A stretch of 64,000 nt of DNA from Anaerohalosphaera lusitana (GCF_002007645.1 NZ_CP019791.1:3030593-3094592), one strand, 5' to 3'; shown: positions 48,676 through 60,558, counted from the first letter of the stretch. Program-made: numbers and translations. Notes: generated from the letters alone by a model not told the origin.

Positions 48676-49911
48676 ATGGCACATAAATTCCTACTAATTA
48701 CAGCTTTTATTTGCGTTCTGGGCGTCTGGGGATGCGTGGAAGATGCTGACGGGGGGACGTATTCTTCGCCTGCCCAGTCAGAAACAACTTCAAATCCTGC
48801 CCCGAGTCAAGCCCAACCTACCATTTCTTTAATTAACTCCCCTGCTGAACCGCTGGCGAGTGATCCAAACGATAATTCCGCCCCCCCTGCCCAGACACCT
48901 CCTGAAGGGGAAAATGATGAGGTAAAAGACTCAGGCAAGGAATCAGATAGTCCAGACAAGCAGTCACCCTCTGAGGATACAGACGGAACAGAAAGCAGGG
49001 AAAAGGGTGAAAATGCAACCGAAGTGGGCAATAAAGAGGGCAAAACCGGCTCCGATGAAACCGGTCGGGATGAAAGTGACGCTGCATCAGACAAAGACGA
49101 ATCTGACAGAGAACGCGCCATAACTATATTGAACGAAAAACTTGCCAGATACCTCAACAATTGTAACAAGCTCTTTAAGACCTATGTGGATGAAGATGGG
49201 CGGGTGGATTATGCATTGCTTCGCCGCAAGAGGATCGACCTCATCGAGGTACACCGCACATTAAACGACATAAGCAATGCCGAATACATGGCTTACAGTC
49301 GCGATGAGAAGATTTGTTTCTGGATAAATACGCATAATTTACTGACACTCAAGCTGGTTGTGGACAATTATCCTATTCAGCCGCGGTGGTACATGCTGAC
49401 ATATCCGGACAACAGCATTATGCAGATTCCCGGCGGGCGCGAGAAAGTCCTGTTCGAGGTCTGGTCAAACAAGACGGAACACACTCTCCAGGAAATAGAA
49501 GAACGCCTGATGAAAAAGTTTGGCGACTTGCGAATAGCCTTTGCTTTGAGCTACGCAAGCCGCGGAAGCGCTTTTCTTCGCAATGAGGCCTTTTACCCCA
49601 AAAAGCTGGACGAGCAATTGGACGAGCAGGTTCAAAAGTTTATCGACTCCAGCCGCGGCGTTGTTTTCGATGTTGCCGACAACGAGATCAAGCTCTCGGA
49701 CGTATTCAACCGCTATAAACAATATTTCGCCAACAGCAAGTATGCCGAGATTAAGCGATATCGTGACAGAAGTGATTTCGTACGATCCTGCCTCAATTTC
49801 CTGCTCGAATATGCGGATGATGGTGAAAGGGCTATCCTGCTTGACAAGGATTTCAAGGTCACTTTCATAATCTACGACTGGCATCTGAACGAACAGCCTG
49901 AGGACGATTAG
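48676..49911 (+). CDS. DUF547-domain lipoprotein with long acidic linker
   Basis: The 411-residue protein has a lipoprotein signal (LGVWGC), then about 120 residues very rich in Ser, Pro, Glu, Asp and Gly, then a DUF547 domain (about 160-400). The domain's typical features can be seen, such as FWINTHNLLTLKLVVDNYP and the FALSYASRGSAFLRNEAFYP region. DUF547 proteins are widespread in envelopes, but their reaction is not established. No SD is obvious before the ATG. It is a single gene upstream of metK on the same strand. Confidence 0.85.
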   Translation: MAHKFLLITAFICVLGVWGCVEDADGGTYSSPAQSETTSNPAPSQAQPTISLINSPAEPLASDPNDNSAPPAQTPPEGENDEVKDSGKESDSPDKQSPSEDTDGTESREKGENATEVGNKEGKTGSDETGRDESDAASDKDESDRERAITILNEKLARYLNNCNKLFKTYVDEDGRVDYALLRRKRIDLIEVHRTLNDISNAEYMAYSRDEKICFWINTHNLLTLKLVVDNYPIQPRWYMLTYPDNSIMQIPGGREKVLFEVWSNKTEHTLQEIEERLMKKFGDLRIAFALSYASRGSAFLRNEAFYPKKLDEQLDEQVQKFIDSSRGVVFDVADNEIKLSDVFNRYKQYFANSKYAEIKRYRDRSDFVRSCLNFLLEYADDGERAILLDKDFKVTFIIYDWHLNEQPEDD

Positions 49912-49954
49912 AAATTCACCAATATGGGGGTTACAATTGCCTTCGCCGAAATAG

Positions 49955-49983
49955 TTGACTGGGTCACTCGGGGTAGGTATATT
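49955..49983 (+). promoter_or_regulatory. Candidate promoter of metK
   Basis: TTGACT and TATATT are separated by 17 bases, each one base from consensus, 44 bases before the metK ATG. No SAM riboswitch is seen in the short leader. Confidence 0.6.
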
Positions 49984-50027
49984 GGTTTTGTTAAATATCA
50001 AATCCTATCACTCAGGAGACACGAGTA

Positions 50028-51266
50028 ATGGCAAAGAAGAAGACCAAACCTGCGGGTCCAGGCAAGGCAAACAATGGCGGACATCTCTTTACGAGCGAAT
50101 CTGTAACTATGGGGCATCCGGATAAGGTTGCCGATCAGATATCGGATGCTGTACTGGATGCAATGATCGCGCAGGACCCGCACTGCCGGGTTGCATGTGA
50201 AACGATGGTAACCACGGGCCTGGCGATGGTTGCCGGCGAAATAACAACAGATTGCTATGTCGACATACCCGAAGTGGTTCGCAGGACCATCAGCGAGATA
50301 GGCTATACCGATCCGTCAATCGGTTTTGACGGTGAGAATTGCGCGGTTGTCACCAGCATCGACAAACAGAGCCCCGACATTTCACAGGGTGTAAGTGAAG
50401 GCGAGGGCATGCACAAGGAACAGGGCGCCGGCGATCAGGGTCTGATGTTCGGCTATGCTTGCAAGGAAACACCGGTGCTCATGCCGATGCCGATCTATCT
50501 TGCTCACCGCATCACCGACAGACTCGCACGAATGCGTAAAAACAATAAGCTGCCCTGGCTTCGTCCTGACGGCAAGAGTCAGGTCACTGTAGAATATGAC
50601 GACAAAGGCAAGCCGCTGCGTGTCCACACTGTCGTCGTTTCGACCCAGCACACCGAAAAGGTCAAGTATAAGGCCCTTCGCAAAGGTATTGTTGAAGAAG
50701 TGATCATGCCTGTGCTGCCCAAGCGGCTTGTTGATGACGAGCTCATCATACATGTCAATCCTACCGGCAGATTTGTCATAGGCGGCCCGAAGGGTGACTG
50801 CGGGCTGACCGGCCGAAAGATAATCGTCGACACGTATGGCGGTCGAGGCAGCCACGGCGGCGGAGCATTTTCCGGCAAGGATCCGTCAAAGGTGGATAGG
50901 TCCGCAAGCTACATGGCACGCTACATCGCCAAGAATGTCGTAGCAGCAGGTTTGGCAGATGCATGCGAAATACAGCTTTCATACGCGATCGGCGTAGCTG
51001 AGCCTATCAGCGTCCTGGCGAACACCGAAGGCACGGAAAAGATTGACCAGCGTGAGATAGAACGCATCGTCCGCAAGGTATTCCCGCTAACGCCAAAGGG
51101 TATGATCGATCATCTCAAGCTCAGACGACCGATCTACTGCAAGACCGCCCGCAACGGTCACTTCGGCCACAAGGACGGCGACTTCACATGGGAACACACA
51201 GACATGGTAGACGCGATCCGCAAAGAGGCGGGAATGGAGCCGCTTAAGAAAGGCAAGAAGAAATAG
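50028..51266 (+). CDS. metK: S-adenosylmethionine synthetase
   Basis: MetK makes S-adenosylmethionine from methionine and ATP. The 412-residue protein has the three-domain layout with [20 protein letters not shown] at the start, [12 protein letters not shown], and [20 protein letters not shown]. It has a slightly longer lysine-rich N-terminus and C-terminus than usual (about 385). AGGAG lies 10 bases before the ATG. It is a single-gene unit between a good promoter and a strong terminator. Confidence 0.98.
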   Translation: MAKKKTKPAGPGKANNGGHLFTSESVTMGHPDKVADQISDAVLDAMIAQDPHCRVACETMVTTGLAMVAGEITTDCYVDIPEVVRRTISEIGYTDPSIGFDGENCAVVTSIDKQSPDISQGVSEGEGMHKEQGAGDQGLMFGYACKETPVLMPMPIYLAHRITDRLARMRKNNKLPWLRPDGKSQVTVEYDDKGKPLRVHTVVVSTQHTEKVKYKALRKGIVEEVIMPVLPKRLVDDELIIHVNPTGRFVIGGPKGDCGLTGRKIIVDTYGGRGSHGGGAFSGKDPSKVDRSASYMARYIAKNVVAAGLADACEIQLSYAIGVAEPISVLANTEGTEKIDQREIERIVRKVFPLTPKGMIDHLKLRRPIYCKTARNGHFGHKDGDFTWEHTDMVDAIRKEAGMEPLKKGKKK

Positions 51267-51286
51267 TTTTGATGTATGGTAATAAC

Positions 51287-51317
51287 AAAAGAGCCCGGTT
51301 CATGGCCGGGCTCTTTT
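51287..51317. terminator. Bidirectional intrinsic terminator between metK and purH
   Basis: Perfect GC-rich stem GAGCCCGG/CCGGGCTC, flanked by AAAA and TTTTTT, serves the convergent metK (plus) and purH (minus) genes. Confidence 0.9.
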
Positions 51318-51351
51318 TTATTCGCTAAATATTTCTATGTGCTGGTGCTTC

Positions 51352-52962
51352 TTAGTGTTTGAAATGACGTTTGCCGGCAAAGACCATCGCGATGCCGAGT
51401 TCATCCGCAGCAGCAATCACATCCTCATCCTTTTTGGAACCGCCTGGCTGGATTATGCAGGATACGCCCGCCTTGGCAGCGTTTTCAACGTTGTCCGGGA
51501 ACGGGAAGAATGCATCCGAACCGAGTGCGGCACCCTTGGACATCTCACCGGCATGCTTGAATGCGATAAGGCCCGACTCTACACGGTTCATCTGCCCCGC
51601 ACCGACGCCAACAAGCTTTTTGCCGTTGACCAGTGTGATCGTATTACTCTTGACGTGCTTTGCGGTGATCCACGCAAGACGCAGATCTTCGAGCTGTTCT
51701 TCAGTTGGCTTGAGCTTTGTCGGATATGTCAACTGATCCGGCTCCCATGCTACCATGTCACGCTTCTGCAGCAGCAGACCGCCGACCAGACAGCGAACAT
51801 CGTATTCATTAGTATCGACGGCGTTGCGATCGATCTGGCCGGTAGCGATCAGACGTACCCGCTGACCCCAGGCCTTGAGGCTTCGGATGGCTTCGAGAGC
51901 ATCCGTATCGAATGAAGGTGCGATGATAACCTCGGCGAAGAAACCGCTGGCACCGTTGGCCTTGCCGAAACGATTGTATGATTCCATTATAATTGTTGCC
52001 AGATCTACATCGACAGGACGGTTCAGAGCAATTATGCCGCCGAAAGCACTGACAACGTCGCCCAGATAAGCTTTTTCGTAAGCGACTGCGATGTCGCTGT
52101 CAACCGCACATCCGCACGGGTTAAGATGCTTTACGACAACCGCTGCAGGATCATCGAATTCCTTGACCAGCTCAAATGCAGCGTTGGTATCAAGCAGATT
52201 GTTGAAACTTATCTCCTTGCCGCCTTCCAGCAGTTCACCGCTGCAGACGCTTACTTCCTTGCTGCCCGGCATCGTATAGAAAGCAGCGCTTTGATGCGGG
52301 TTCTCGCCATACCGCAGGCCGGTTTCCTTACTGACCGACAGAGATACACGCTCGGGGAACTCGACGCCGGACTTTTCGTTGAGATACGAAGAAATCGCCG
52401 CATCGTACGAAGCTGTCAGACCGAAGGCGACTCTTGCAAGGTCGGTACGCGTTTCCTGGCTCACGCCGCCATCGTTGTTCTTCATTTCCTCGACTATGCC
52501 GCTGTACTGAACAGGGCTGGTCACGACAGAGACGTATTTATGGTTCTTGGCCGCCGAGCGAACCATACTTGGGCCGCCGATATCAATATTCTCGACAGCA
52601 TCCTCAAATTTGCAGTCCGGCTTGGCAATCGTGGCTTCGAAAGGATACAGATTGACGCAAACCAGGTCGATCGGCGTAATATCATGATCCTTAAGTGCTG
52701 CGGCATGGCTGTCCTTATCACGCAGAGCAAGCAGACCGCCGTGTATCTTGGGATGCAGCGTTTTAACCCGACCATCCATCATCTCGGGAAAACCGGTAAC
52801 TGAGTCGATACTCGTGATCTCGATACCAGCTTCTGAAAGCTTCTTTGCCGTGCCGCCTGTGCTTATGATGTTAACACCCATTTCGCTGAGGCTCTTCGCG
52901 AAATCGACAACCTCCGTTTTGTCAGAAACGCTGATCAATGCGGTTTTAATCTTAACAACCAT
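51352..52962 (-). CDS. purH: Bifunctional AICAR transformylase / IMP cyclohydrolase
   Basis: PurH performs the last two steps of IMP synthesis. The 536-residue protein has the N-terminal MGS-like cyclohydrolase domain (ALISVSDKTEVVDFAKSL; TGGTAKKL) and the C-terminal transformylase domain with the catalytic KHLNPCGCA. The length is standard (about 520-535). GGGAG precedes the ATG at 52962. It is 52 bases downstream of the beta-propeller gene and may be the last gene of the minus-strand series that begins with the atp operon. Confidence 0.98.
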   Translation of the reverse strand: MVVKIKTALISVSDKTEVVDFAKSLSEMGVNIISTGGTAKKLSEAGIEITSIDSVTGFPEMMDGRVKTLHPKIHGGLLALRDKDSHAAALKDHDITPIDLVCVNLYPFEATIAKPDCKFEDAVENIDIGGPSMVRSAAKNHKYVSVVTSPVQYSGIVEEMKNNDGGVSQETRTDLARVAFGLTASYDAAISSYLNEKSGVEFPERVSLSVSKETGLRYGENPHQSAAFYTMPGSKEVSVCSGELLEGGKEISFNNLLDTNAAFELVKEFDDPAAVVVKHLNPCGCAVDSDIAVAYEKAYLGDVVSAFGGIIALNRPVDVDLATIIMESYNRFGKANGASGFFAEVIIAPSFDTDALEAIRSLKAWGQRVRLIATGQIDRNAVDTNEYDVRCLVGGLLLQKRDMVAWEPDQLTYPTKLKPTEEQLEDLRLAWITAKHVKSNTITLVNGKKLVGVGAGQMNRVESGLIAFKHAGEMSKGAALGSDAFFPFPDNVENAAKAGVSCIIQPGGSKKDEDVIAAADELGIAMVFAGKRHFKH

Positions 52963-53014
52963 AGCAACAGTATCTCCCTTAAAGTAGCAAAAATGAAATG
53001 AACCGGTAAATCGG

Positions 53015-54130
53015 TTATTTGACTATTTCGATCGCCATGAATCGGCCATCGTCATTTGCAATGTACATCTTATCTTCGGTGTTTACAGCGTAATCCGTAA
53101 CATCGCTGAAATTGACAGAATACAGCTTCTCGCCAGCATTATTGTCCATTACGGTGAGAACACCGGGTGCTGTGAAAATGTAGGCACTGCCTGATTCTTC
53201 AGTGAGTACCTCGAGCCCGCCTTTCAGTTCCCATACGGCCTTGCCGGTTTCTTTGTCCGCTGCATAGAAACCGCTCTGACCGGCGTACTGGTAGAAAACA
53301 TCCTGACCAAGACGAACAGACTTCTGAAGCGGACTGCCAGCTTCAAAAGGTATCGGCCATTCGCTTCTGCCGTTCGAGATATTCAGCTTATAGACTTTTG
53401 TATCCAGACTGCTGATATAGACCGATCCATCTTCGTCGACCAGCGGAGCCTTGAGCCCTTCTGCTCCGATGAACTCCCAATCCTTCTCCGGACTCAGCGG
53501 GTCGATGGCAAACACTGTCCCGGGTGTGGTTGCAAAAACGAGATAATCACTCGAAGCCACAAATGAATAGATTGGAGAATCATCGTCGGCCGTTGCCTGG
53601 AAACTTTTGATGTAAGTTTCCGGATTGATCGCTGTCAGACGATTATTAGAGCCCGCAACGTAGAGCATTTCTTCCGTTTTGGCGATGCCGCAGTAAGCGG
53701 ACCGGCCGATTGCTGGCAATTCCTGCGACTCCACAATTGAGCCAACCGCAGGATCGACGATCTTAAGATCGTTGCCGATTATAAAATAGAGCTTATTCTC
53801 TGCGTAAGTAGGGTTGCACACAGGCAGACCCTTCGAGGCGAGCTCAAGGCTGAACCGCGGAGTACCCGTTTTGGTGTTTATGCAGAACAGGAAGTTCGAA
53901 TCAGTCAATACGTAAGCATAATCATCGAAAACAAATATTCGGTCAATGTCCTCATCCGCTTTGAGCGGCATGTTTATCTGCCAGGCCATAGCCATACCCC
54001 CAGCCTGCAGCAGATCGTTGGAAACCAGCCAGTCGCTTTCGTTCTCCATTCCTGATTGAGTCTGCGCGGAAGCTGACGGAGCCATAGCGGATAAGACTAT
54101 AAAAGCAAAAACTACCAGATATTTGAACAT
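53015..54130 (-). CDS. Secreted PQQ-like beta-propeller protein
   Basis: The protein of about 371 residues has a signal peptide (MFKYLVVFAFIVLSAMAPSA) and a series of WD40/PQQ-like blades (DDYAYVLTDSNFLFCINTKT, LYFIIGNDLKIVDPAVGS, VFYQYAGQSGFYAADKETGK). Such proteins resemble the BamB-type propeller fold but lack a lipobox here. No quinone-enzyme residues are recognised. The start may be 54130 or 54139. It lies between the 96-residue gene and purH. Confidence 0.75.
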   Translation of the reverse strand: MFKYLVVFAFIVLSAMAPSASAQTQSGMENESDWLVSNDLLQAGGMAMAWQINMPLKADEDIDRIFVFDDYAYVLTDSNFLFCINTKTGTPRFSLELASKGLPVCNPTYAENKLYFIIGNDLKIVDPAVGSIVESQELPAIGRSAYCGIAKTEEMLYVAGSNNRLTAINPETYIKSFQATADDDSPIYSFVASSDYLVFATTPGTVFAIDPLSPEKDWEFIGAEGLKAPLVDEDGSVYISSLDTKVYKLNISNGRSEWPIPFEAGSPLQKSVRLGQDVFYQYAGQSGFYAADKETGKAVWELKGGLEVLTEESGSAYIFTAPGVLTVMDNNAGEKLYSVNFSDVTDYAVNTEDKMYIANDDGRFMAIEIVK

Positions 54131-54171
54131 GCTATCCATTCCCGTAAATATTCTCAACAAAACACATTTAC

Positions 54172-54462
54172 TTAGATCTTCACAAACTTCGAGAGGTCTA
54201 TATCGTTTTCCTTCTCAAATTTCATCAGCTCTTCGATGCGTTCAACGTCACCTTTTATTCGATTCGCGAGCTTGAAAATATAAGGCTTACCCTCAAGCCT
54301 GTTATTGAGGTCATCAAGCATCGGCTGCCATGAACCGCCATACAACTGCGCCTTCAAGACGAGCAGCATCTTGTGCTCCGGACTCAATGTCTCAACATAA
54401 GCCCTGGCTTTTTCCTCAGCCGCACCATTATGATCATTATTTTTGCCCGAAGCTTCTGCCAT
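54172..54462 (-). CDS. Unknown 96-residue cytoplasmic protein downstream of atpC
   Basis: This soluble, mostly helical protein has a polar, low-complexity N-terminus (about 1-17) and a conserved-looking core (ETLSPEHKMLLVLKAQLYGG, then SWQPMLDDLNNRL). It has no signal peptide, membrane helix or recognised family. It follows atpC by 87 bases, with a weak hairpin between, and precedes the beta-propeller gene by 41 bases. Confidence 0.65.
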   Translation of the reverse strand: MAEASGKNNDHNGAAEEKARAYVETLSPEHKMLLVLKAQLYGGSWQPMLDDLNNRLEGKPYIFKLANRIKGDVERIEELMKFEKENDIDLSKFVKI

Positions 54463-54512
54463 TTTGAAACCTCATTTGGCTCAAATCCTAACCTGCCATG
54501 ACCGAATATGCA

Positions 54513-54554
54513 AAACAAAATTCAAGCTGACAGGTGCCGGCGGGCATTATCAGC
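54513..54554 (-). terminator. Weak terminator at the end of the atp operon
   Basis: On the minus strand GCTGATA pairs with TGTCAGC (one wobble) around an inner GCC/GGC stem, followed by TTGAATTTTGTTTT. It overlaps the atpC stop. Confidence 0.35.
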
Positions 54555-54993
54555 TCTCAGTTTCGTCAAATTTGTCAAGTTCAGCCAGATGAACCAGTAA
54601 CCTGGCCTTTTCAGGGGTGATCTCGGTCTTTTTCTGGTGCTGGATATATCCTTTTCCGGCAACCAGCTCACGAGACTTGCGAACCAGCTCCTTCGCTTCC
54701 TCCAGCTCCATATCCCGCAGATTCGTAGCATCGTAAGCTAGTATGGTCACGTGATTTTCATTTATACGAGCCAGACCACCCTCTACCAGATAATACCTGT
54801 CCGGCTCACCGGCGATCTCGTGCACTTCCATTATCCCCGTACCAAGCTGACAGAGCATCGGACAGTGATTGTAAAGAATACCCCGCATACCGTCATGTGC
54901 CGGGATATTCAGCAGAGCAACCTTGCCCTCCATCAGCGACTTGCCCGGGGTAAGTATTGAAAGATTGAATTTTCTTCCGATAAGTCCAACCAT
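54550..54993 (-). CDS. atpC: ATP synthase epsilon subunit
   Basis: The 147-residue protein has the N-terminal beta-sandwich (FNLSILTPGKSLMEGKVALL; HDGMRGILYNHCPML) and a C-terminal helical part. Epsilon links gamma to the c-ring and inhibits hydrolysis. It is the last core gene of the operon, 15 bases after atpD. Confidence 0.93.
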   Translation of the reverse strand: MVGLIGRKFNLSILTPGKSLMEGKVALLNIPAHDGMRGILYNHCPMLCQLGTGIMEVHEIAGEPDRYYLVEGGLARINENHVTILAYDATNLRDMELEEAKELVRKSRELVAGKGYIQHQKKTEITPEKARLLVHLAELDKFDETES

Positions 54994-55008
54994 TTTCAGC
55001 GGATACCC

Positions 55009-56442
<1,434 letters not shown>

Positions 56443-56478
56443 TCAAGTCAAATTAGCTGATTACTGCTGCTTGTTCGA

Positions 56479-57366
56479 TCACTGCAACGCACCGCCGAGA
56501 ATGTCAAGAAGCTCGTTTGTGATCTGTGACTGTCTTTCGCGATTATATTCATGCGTTAGTGATTCGATCATTTCCTGGGCGTTGTCCGAGGCACTCCTCA
56601 TCGCGATGACCCGTGAAAGATGTTCGCTGAGCACCGCTTCATGAAAGCAACCGGAAATAACTGTTCTGATCATCATCTTCGCCAGGCCGTCGAATATCTG
56701 CTCGGGGTCAGGCGAGAGCAAAAAATCCTCGAATTCAACTTCCCACGGCCATATCACTGTTGCACGCGTGGTCAGGTCGTCGATAAGTTCGGCAACAGGA
56801 AGCACTGAAAGAGTCTGGGCCTGCTGACTTGCGGCACTGAAGAACCGCGTATAGACCATGCCGAGTCTGCCGATCTCGCCCCGCATGTACTGTTCTATAA
56901 AATGGTTGGCGATCTCTTCAGTCTGATCAACTGATGGAACATCCTCAAACTCATCGTAGATATGCTCGATCGGCACCTGCTGGCTGCGAAGATGGTTTAT
57001 GACCCTGTTACCCTTGGCGTATATCTTCAACTCACGGTTGAACCTCTTTGCCATTTTACGATGCACATCGAGCAGCTTGAAAATATTGCTGTTGTACGCA
57101 CCGCAAAGACCGCGGTCACTGCCGATCACTACCAACGCATGTGTTCGCGACTGATTATCGAACAGCAGCGGATGTTCGATAGTCTGCTCTGCGGTAACGA
57201 TCAGATAGGCAAGACGAGCCAGACTGTCATAGAACTCCTGTCCTTCGTACCAGCTCCCATAAAGCTGCCTGTAGCGCACCGCAGATATGGTCTCCATAGT
57301 GCCAGTGACCTTATTTATGTTCTGTGCCGCCCTTCGGCGAGATAGAATTTGCCGCGTACTTGCCAT
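56479..57366 (-). CDS. atpG: ATP synthase gamma subunit
   Basis: The central stalk subunit, 295 residues, has the N-terminal coiled coil (ILSRRRAAQNINKVTGTMET) and C-terminal helix with ITNELLDILGGA. Between them is the Rossmann-like part with VIGSDRGLCGAYN. It is 13 bases downstream of atpA. Confidence 0.95.
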   Translation of the reverse strand: MASTRQILSRRRAAQNINKVTGTMETISAVRYRQLYGSWYEGQEFYDSLARLAYLIVTAEQTIEHPLLFDNQSRTHALVVIGSDRGLCGAYNSNIFKLLDVHRKMAKRFNRELKIYAKGNRVINHLRSQQVPIEHIYDEFEDVPSVDQTEEIANHFIEQYMRGEIGRLGMVYTRFFSAASQQAQTLSVLPVAELIDDLTTRATVIWPWEVEFEDFLLSPDPEQIFDGLAKMMIRTVISGCFHEAVLSEHLSRVIAMRSASDNAQEMIESLTHEYNRERQSQITNELLDILGGALQ

Positions 57367-57379
57367 TGTTTACAGGTAA

Positions 57380-58903
57380 CTATTTTCCAAACGAGAATCT
57401 GTAGATGGTTTTATATGCCTCGATCGCCGAGACTATGCTCTCGCGCATTTCGTCCGTCAGATCACCCGATTCGTTCACTTCCGTAATGTATTCAGGGGCT
57501 TCGAGCTTCATCCATGAAAGCATCTCTGTCAGGAAATGCAGCACATCATCGGTCCTTATATCATCCAGCATTCTGGTAGAGCCTGCCAGGATCGACACGA
57601 CCTGCTCACCAATACTGAGCGGCGAGAACTGCTGCTGCTTGAGCACTTCGACCATTCTGAGCCCGCGATCGAGCTGAGCCTGGGCTGCCGGATCCAGCTC
57701 CGTACCGAGCCTTGCGAAGTCCTGCAGTTCACGGAACTGAGCGAGATCGAGCCTGAGCTTGGGAGCGACCTTCTTCATCGCAGGCGGCTGTGCGTCACCA
57801 CCCACACGACTGACAGAAATTCCCACGTCCACAGCGGGCCTTATGCCGCCAAGGAACAGGTCACGCTGGAGGTAGACCTGGCCGTCAGTGATCGAAATAA
57901 TGTTTGTCGGGATATACGCGGAGACCTGCCCTTCTAGTGTTTCGATGATCGGCAGCGCGGTAAGTGAACCGCCGCCTTTATCATTGTGGAGTTTGGCACT
58001 GCGTTCGAGCAGTCGACTGTGCAGATAGAAGATATCACCCGGATATGCTTCACGTCCCGGCGGTCTGCGAAGGAGCAGACTAAGCTCACGGTAGGCATTC
58101 GCATGCTTGGAAAGGTCGTCATAAATACAAAGCGTATCCATGCCGTGCTCATACATAAAATACTCCGCCACTGCGGTACCAGCGTAGGGCGCGATATACT
58201 GCAATGCGGCACTTTCGGATGCACTGGCCGAAACAACAACCGTATGTTCCATCGCACCATGATCTCTGAGCGTCCTGACGACCTCTGCGACTGTAGATTC
58301 TTTCTGGCCGATCGCTACGTAGACGCAGATGACGTCCTGTCCCTTCTGATTGATGATCGTATCCAGCCCAATCGCTGTCTTACCGGTTTTGCGGTCACCG
58401 ATGATCAGCTCCCGCTGTCCCCTGCCGATCGGTATCATAGAGTCGATGCTCTTCAGACCGGTAATAAGCGGATTCCGCACGGGCTGTCGATCAGCGATGC
58501 CCGGCGCCGCTATTTCGACCAGCCTCTTGGATTGTGTCTCGATGTCACCTTTTCCGTCGATGGGCTCGCAGAGCGCATTTACCACCCTGCCGCAGATCTC
58601 GTGACCCACCGGCACAGTAAGAACCTTGCCGGTGGCGCGGACCTGAGAATCTTCCTGTATTTTTTCATACTCGCCGTATATGACAGCGCCGACGCTCTCG
58701 TCTTCGAGATTGAACGCCTCGCCTACAACACCGTTCTCGAATTCGAGCATCTCGCCGGCCATGGCATTATCTAGGCCGTAAACACGCGCGATACCGTCAC
58801 CAACTTCCAGCACTTTACCGACCGTGGCTACGTCAACCTCTTTGCGGTAGCGCGTTATCTCCTGCTTTATAAGGCTTGATATTTCGTTAACATCGAATTT
58901 CAT
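57380..58903 (-). CDS. atpA: ATP synthase alpha subunit
   Basis: The regulatory nucleotide-binding subunit of F1, 507 residues, with P-loop GDRKTGKTA, the signature region [14 protein letters not shown] and the standard N-terminal [10 protein letters not shown]. The length is standard. It follows atpH by about 90 bases. Confidence 0.98.
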   Translation of the reverse strand: MKFDVNEISSLIKQEITRYRKEVDVATVGKVLEVGDGIARVYGLDNAMAGEMLEFENGVVGEAFNLEDESVGAVIYGEYEKIQEDSQVRATGKVLTVPVGHEICGRVVNALCEPIDGKGDIETQSKRLVEIAAPGIADRQPVRNPLITGLKSIDSMIPIGRGQRELIIGDRKTGKTAIGLDTIINQKGQDVICVYVAIGQKESTVAEVVRTLRDHGAMEHTVVVSASASESAALQYIAPYAGTAVAEYFMYEHGMDTLCIYDDLSKHANAYRELSLLLRRPPGREAYPGDIFYLHSRLLERSAKLHNDKGGGSLTALPIIETLEGQVSAYIPTNIISITDGQVYLQRDLFLGGIRPAVDVGISVSRVGGDAQPPAMKKVAPKLRLDLAQFRELQDFARLGTELDPAAQAQLDRGLRMVEVLKQQQFSPLSIGEQVVSILAGSTRMLDDIRTDDVLHFLTEMLSWMKLEAPEYITEVNESGDLTDEMRESIVSAIEAYKTIYRFSFGK

Positions 58904-58993
58904 TTACTAATGCCTTGTCAGATGCAAAACAGAAATACTGCTAATCTTAATAATTTAATGAACAAAACAAGAATCTAAATCACAAACGCGGAA

Positions 58994-59623
58994 TCAGATG
59001 CGTTCATTCGGCTTGCGAACTGCCGGAGCTTTTTTACCAGCAAAGCCTGACTTGCTTTTCTTTAGCTTCGACTTTGAATTTTCGACGACCGAGTTCACGG
59101 CTCTGCCCAGAATGTTCTTGAGCGAATTATCGATCATCCGGTCACCGATCTTTATAATAACGCCGCCCATTATCTCGGGCTCGATATCCACCCTGAGCTT
59201 GACTTTCGCCTTTAGAGCGTCACTAAGTTCAGATTTGAGCTTTTCCAGCTTTTCGGGCTTGGGCTTCTGGGCAAATGTAACTTCCACTAAAGATATATTC
59301 TGCTGGGCGTCGAGCATGACTTCGTACTGATCGAAGATGCTCGCAAGAAAACCGATCCGATTACGGCGGGCCAGAACACATAGAAAATCCAAAGCCAGGT
59401 CTGATATTTTTTCCTTAAATACCCGCCTGACCATTTCACTTTTTTCCTGCCCTTTCAACTCCTGAGACGCGAGCAGACTTGCAAATTCAGGCTGTTCCTG
59501 CAGTATCTCGACCACGCGTTCGAGATCTTCCATCACTTTGTCGACACAGCCTGCCTCCTCGGCCAGCTCAAACAGAACTTCCGAATATATCTCTCGAACA
59601 ACATGTCTGACTGATTCTGGCAT
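58994..59623 (-). CDS. atpH: ATP synthase delta subunit
   Basis: The 209-residue OSCP/delta protein has the N-terminal helical domain (YSEVLFELAEEAGCVDKVME) and the C-terminal conserved region (EPEIMGGVIIKIGDRMIDNS). It carries a Lys/Arg-rich tail of about 25 residues beyond the usual end (about 180). It joins F1 to the b stalk. Confidence 0.93.
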   Translation of the reverse strand: MPESVRHVVREIYSEVLFELAEEAGCVDKVMEDLERVVEILQEQPEFASLLASQELKGQEKSEMVRRVFKEKISDLALDFLCVLARRNRIGFLASIFDQYEVMLDAQQNISLVEVTFAQKPKPEKLEKLKSELSDALKAKVKLRVDIEPEIMGGVIIKIGDRMIDNSLKNILGRAVNSVVENSKSKLKKSKSGFAGKKAPAVRKPNERI

Positions 59624-59627
59624 AGTT

Positions 59628-60257
59628 TTAGCCGCCTGAGACGTTTTCTTCTTTACGGGTCTGTTCGGATTTCAGTTTCTCGATCGCCTGATCGATCATA
59701 CGCGAATTGTCGTCCGTCGTAAGTGATTTGCCAAGCACTTCATGTCCAAGTCTTAGCACCATCTCACCGGCCTGATCCCAAAGCTGAGCCTGGGCCTCGA
59801 TCCGGCTTCTCTCGATGTCCTCAGCAGCCTTCTCCTTCATCTGCTCGACTTCCTGCCGGGCTTTAGTAAGTATCTCTTTACTCTGCTTTTCGGCCTTGCT
59901 TGTATGGGCCACAACGATCTTCTTGCCCTCCTCGTCGGCCTTTGCCAGTTTATTCTTGTAATCCTGAAGGACCTCGTTGGCCTGGTTGCGGATTTTTTCA
60001 GCGTCGGAGATCTCTTTCTTGATGTGCTCCTGACGAGCTGTCAGGCTGGCCAGTAGCGGCTTCCAGGCTATTTTCCAAAGGACAGCAAGAAGCAGAAAAA
60101 AAGCCAGAACGGTCCAAAAGGACTCACCCAAATAGCCGGTGAAGATGCTGGGAGCTTCGCTCTCGCCCTCCCCATGCGCAGGCGCCTCCTCAGCGGCCAA
60201 CGCACAGGCATTACAGGCCCACAGCAGCAGAACTGCACAAACACTTCTGACTTTCAT
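59628..60257 (-). CDS. atpF: ATP synthase b subunit with a signal peptide
   Basis: The stator subunit, 209 residues from the ATG at 60257, follows the atpE stop by one base. It begins with a signal-peptide-like segment (about 1-23, ending ACALAAEE) and a short acidic stretch. The usual membrane helix follows (FWTVLAFFLLLAVLWKIAWK), then a long charged coiled coil (about 75-200). Such extra N-terminal sequences occur on b subunits in some phyla. The longer frame to 60335 would overlap atpE. Confidence 0.92.
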   Translation of the reverse strand: MKVRSVCAVLLLWACNACALAAEEAPAHGEGESEAPSIFTGYLGESFWTVLAFFLLLAVLWKIAWKPLLASLTARQEHIKKEISDAEKIRNQANEVLQDYKNKLAKADEEGKKIVVAHTSKAEKQSKEILTKARQEVEQMKEKAAEDIERSRIEAQAQLWDQAGEMVLRLGHEVLGKSLTTDDNSRMIDQAIEKLKSEQTRKEENVSGG

Positions 60258-60258
60258 A

Positions 60259-60528
<270 letters not shown>

Positions 60529-60558
60529 CTACATATTCTCCAATTGTCAGATGCTGTA

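Noticed and set aside
49912-50027. SAM riboswitch before metK
   Set aside because: The leader from the promoter to the ATG is only about 40 bases and no riboswitch fold is visible.
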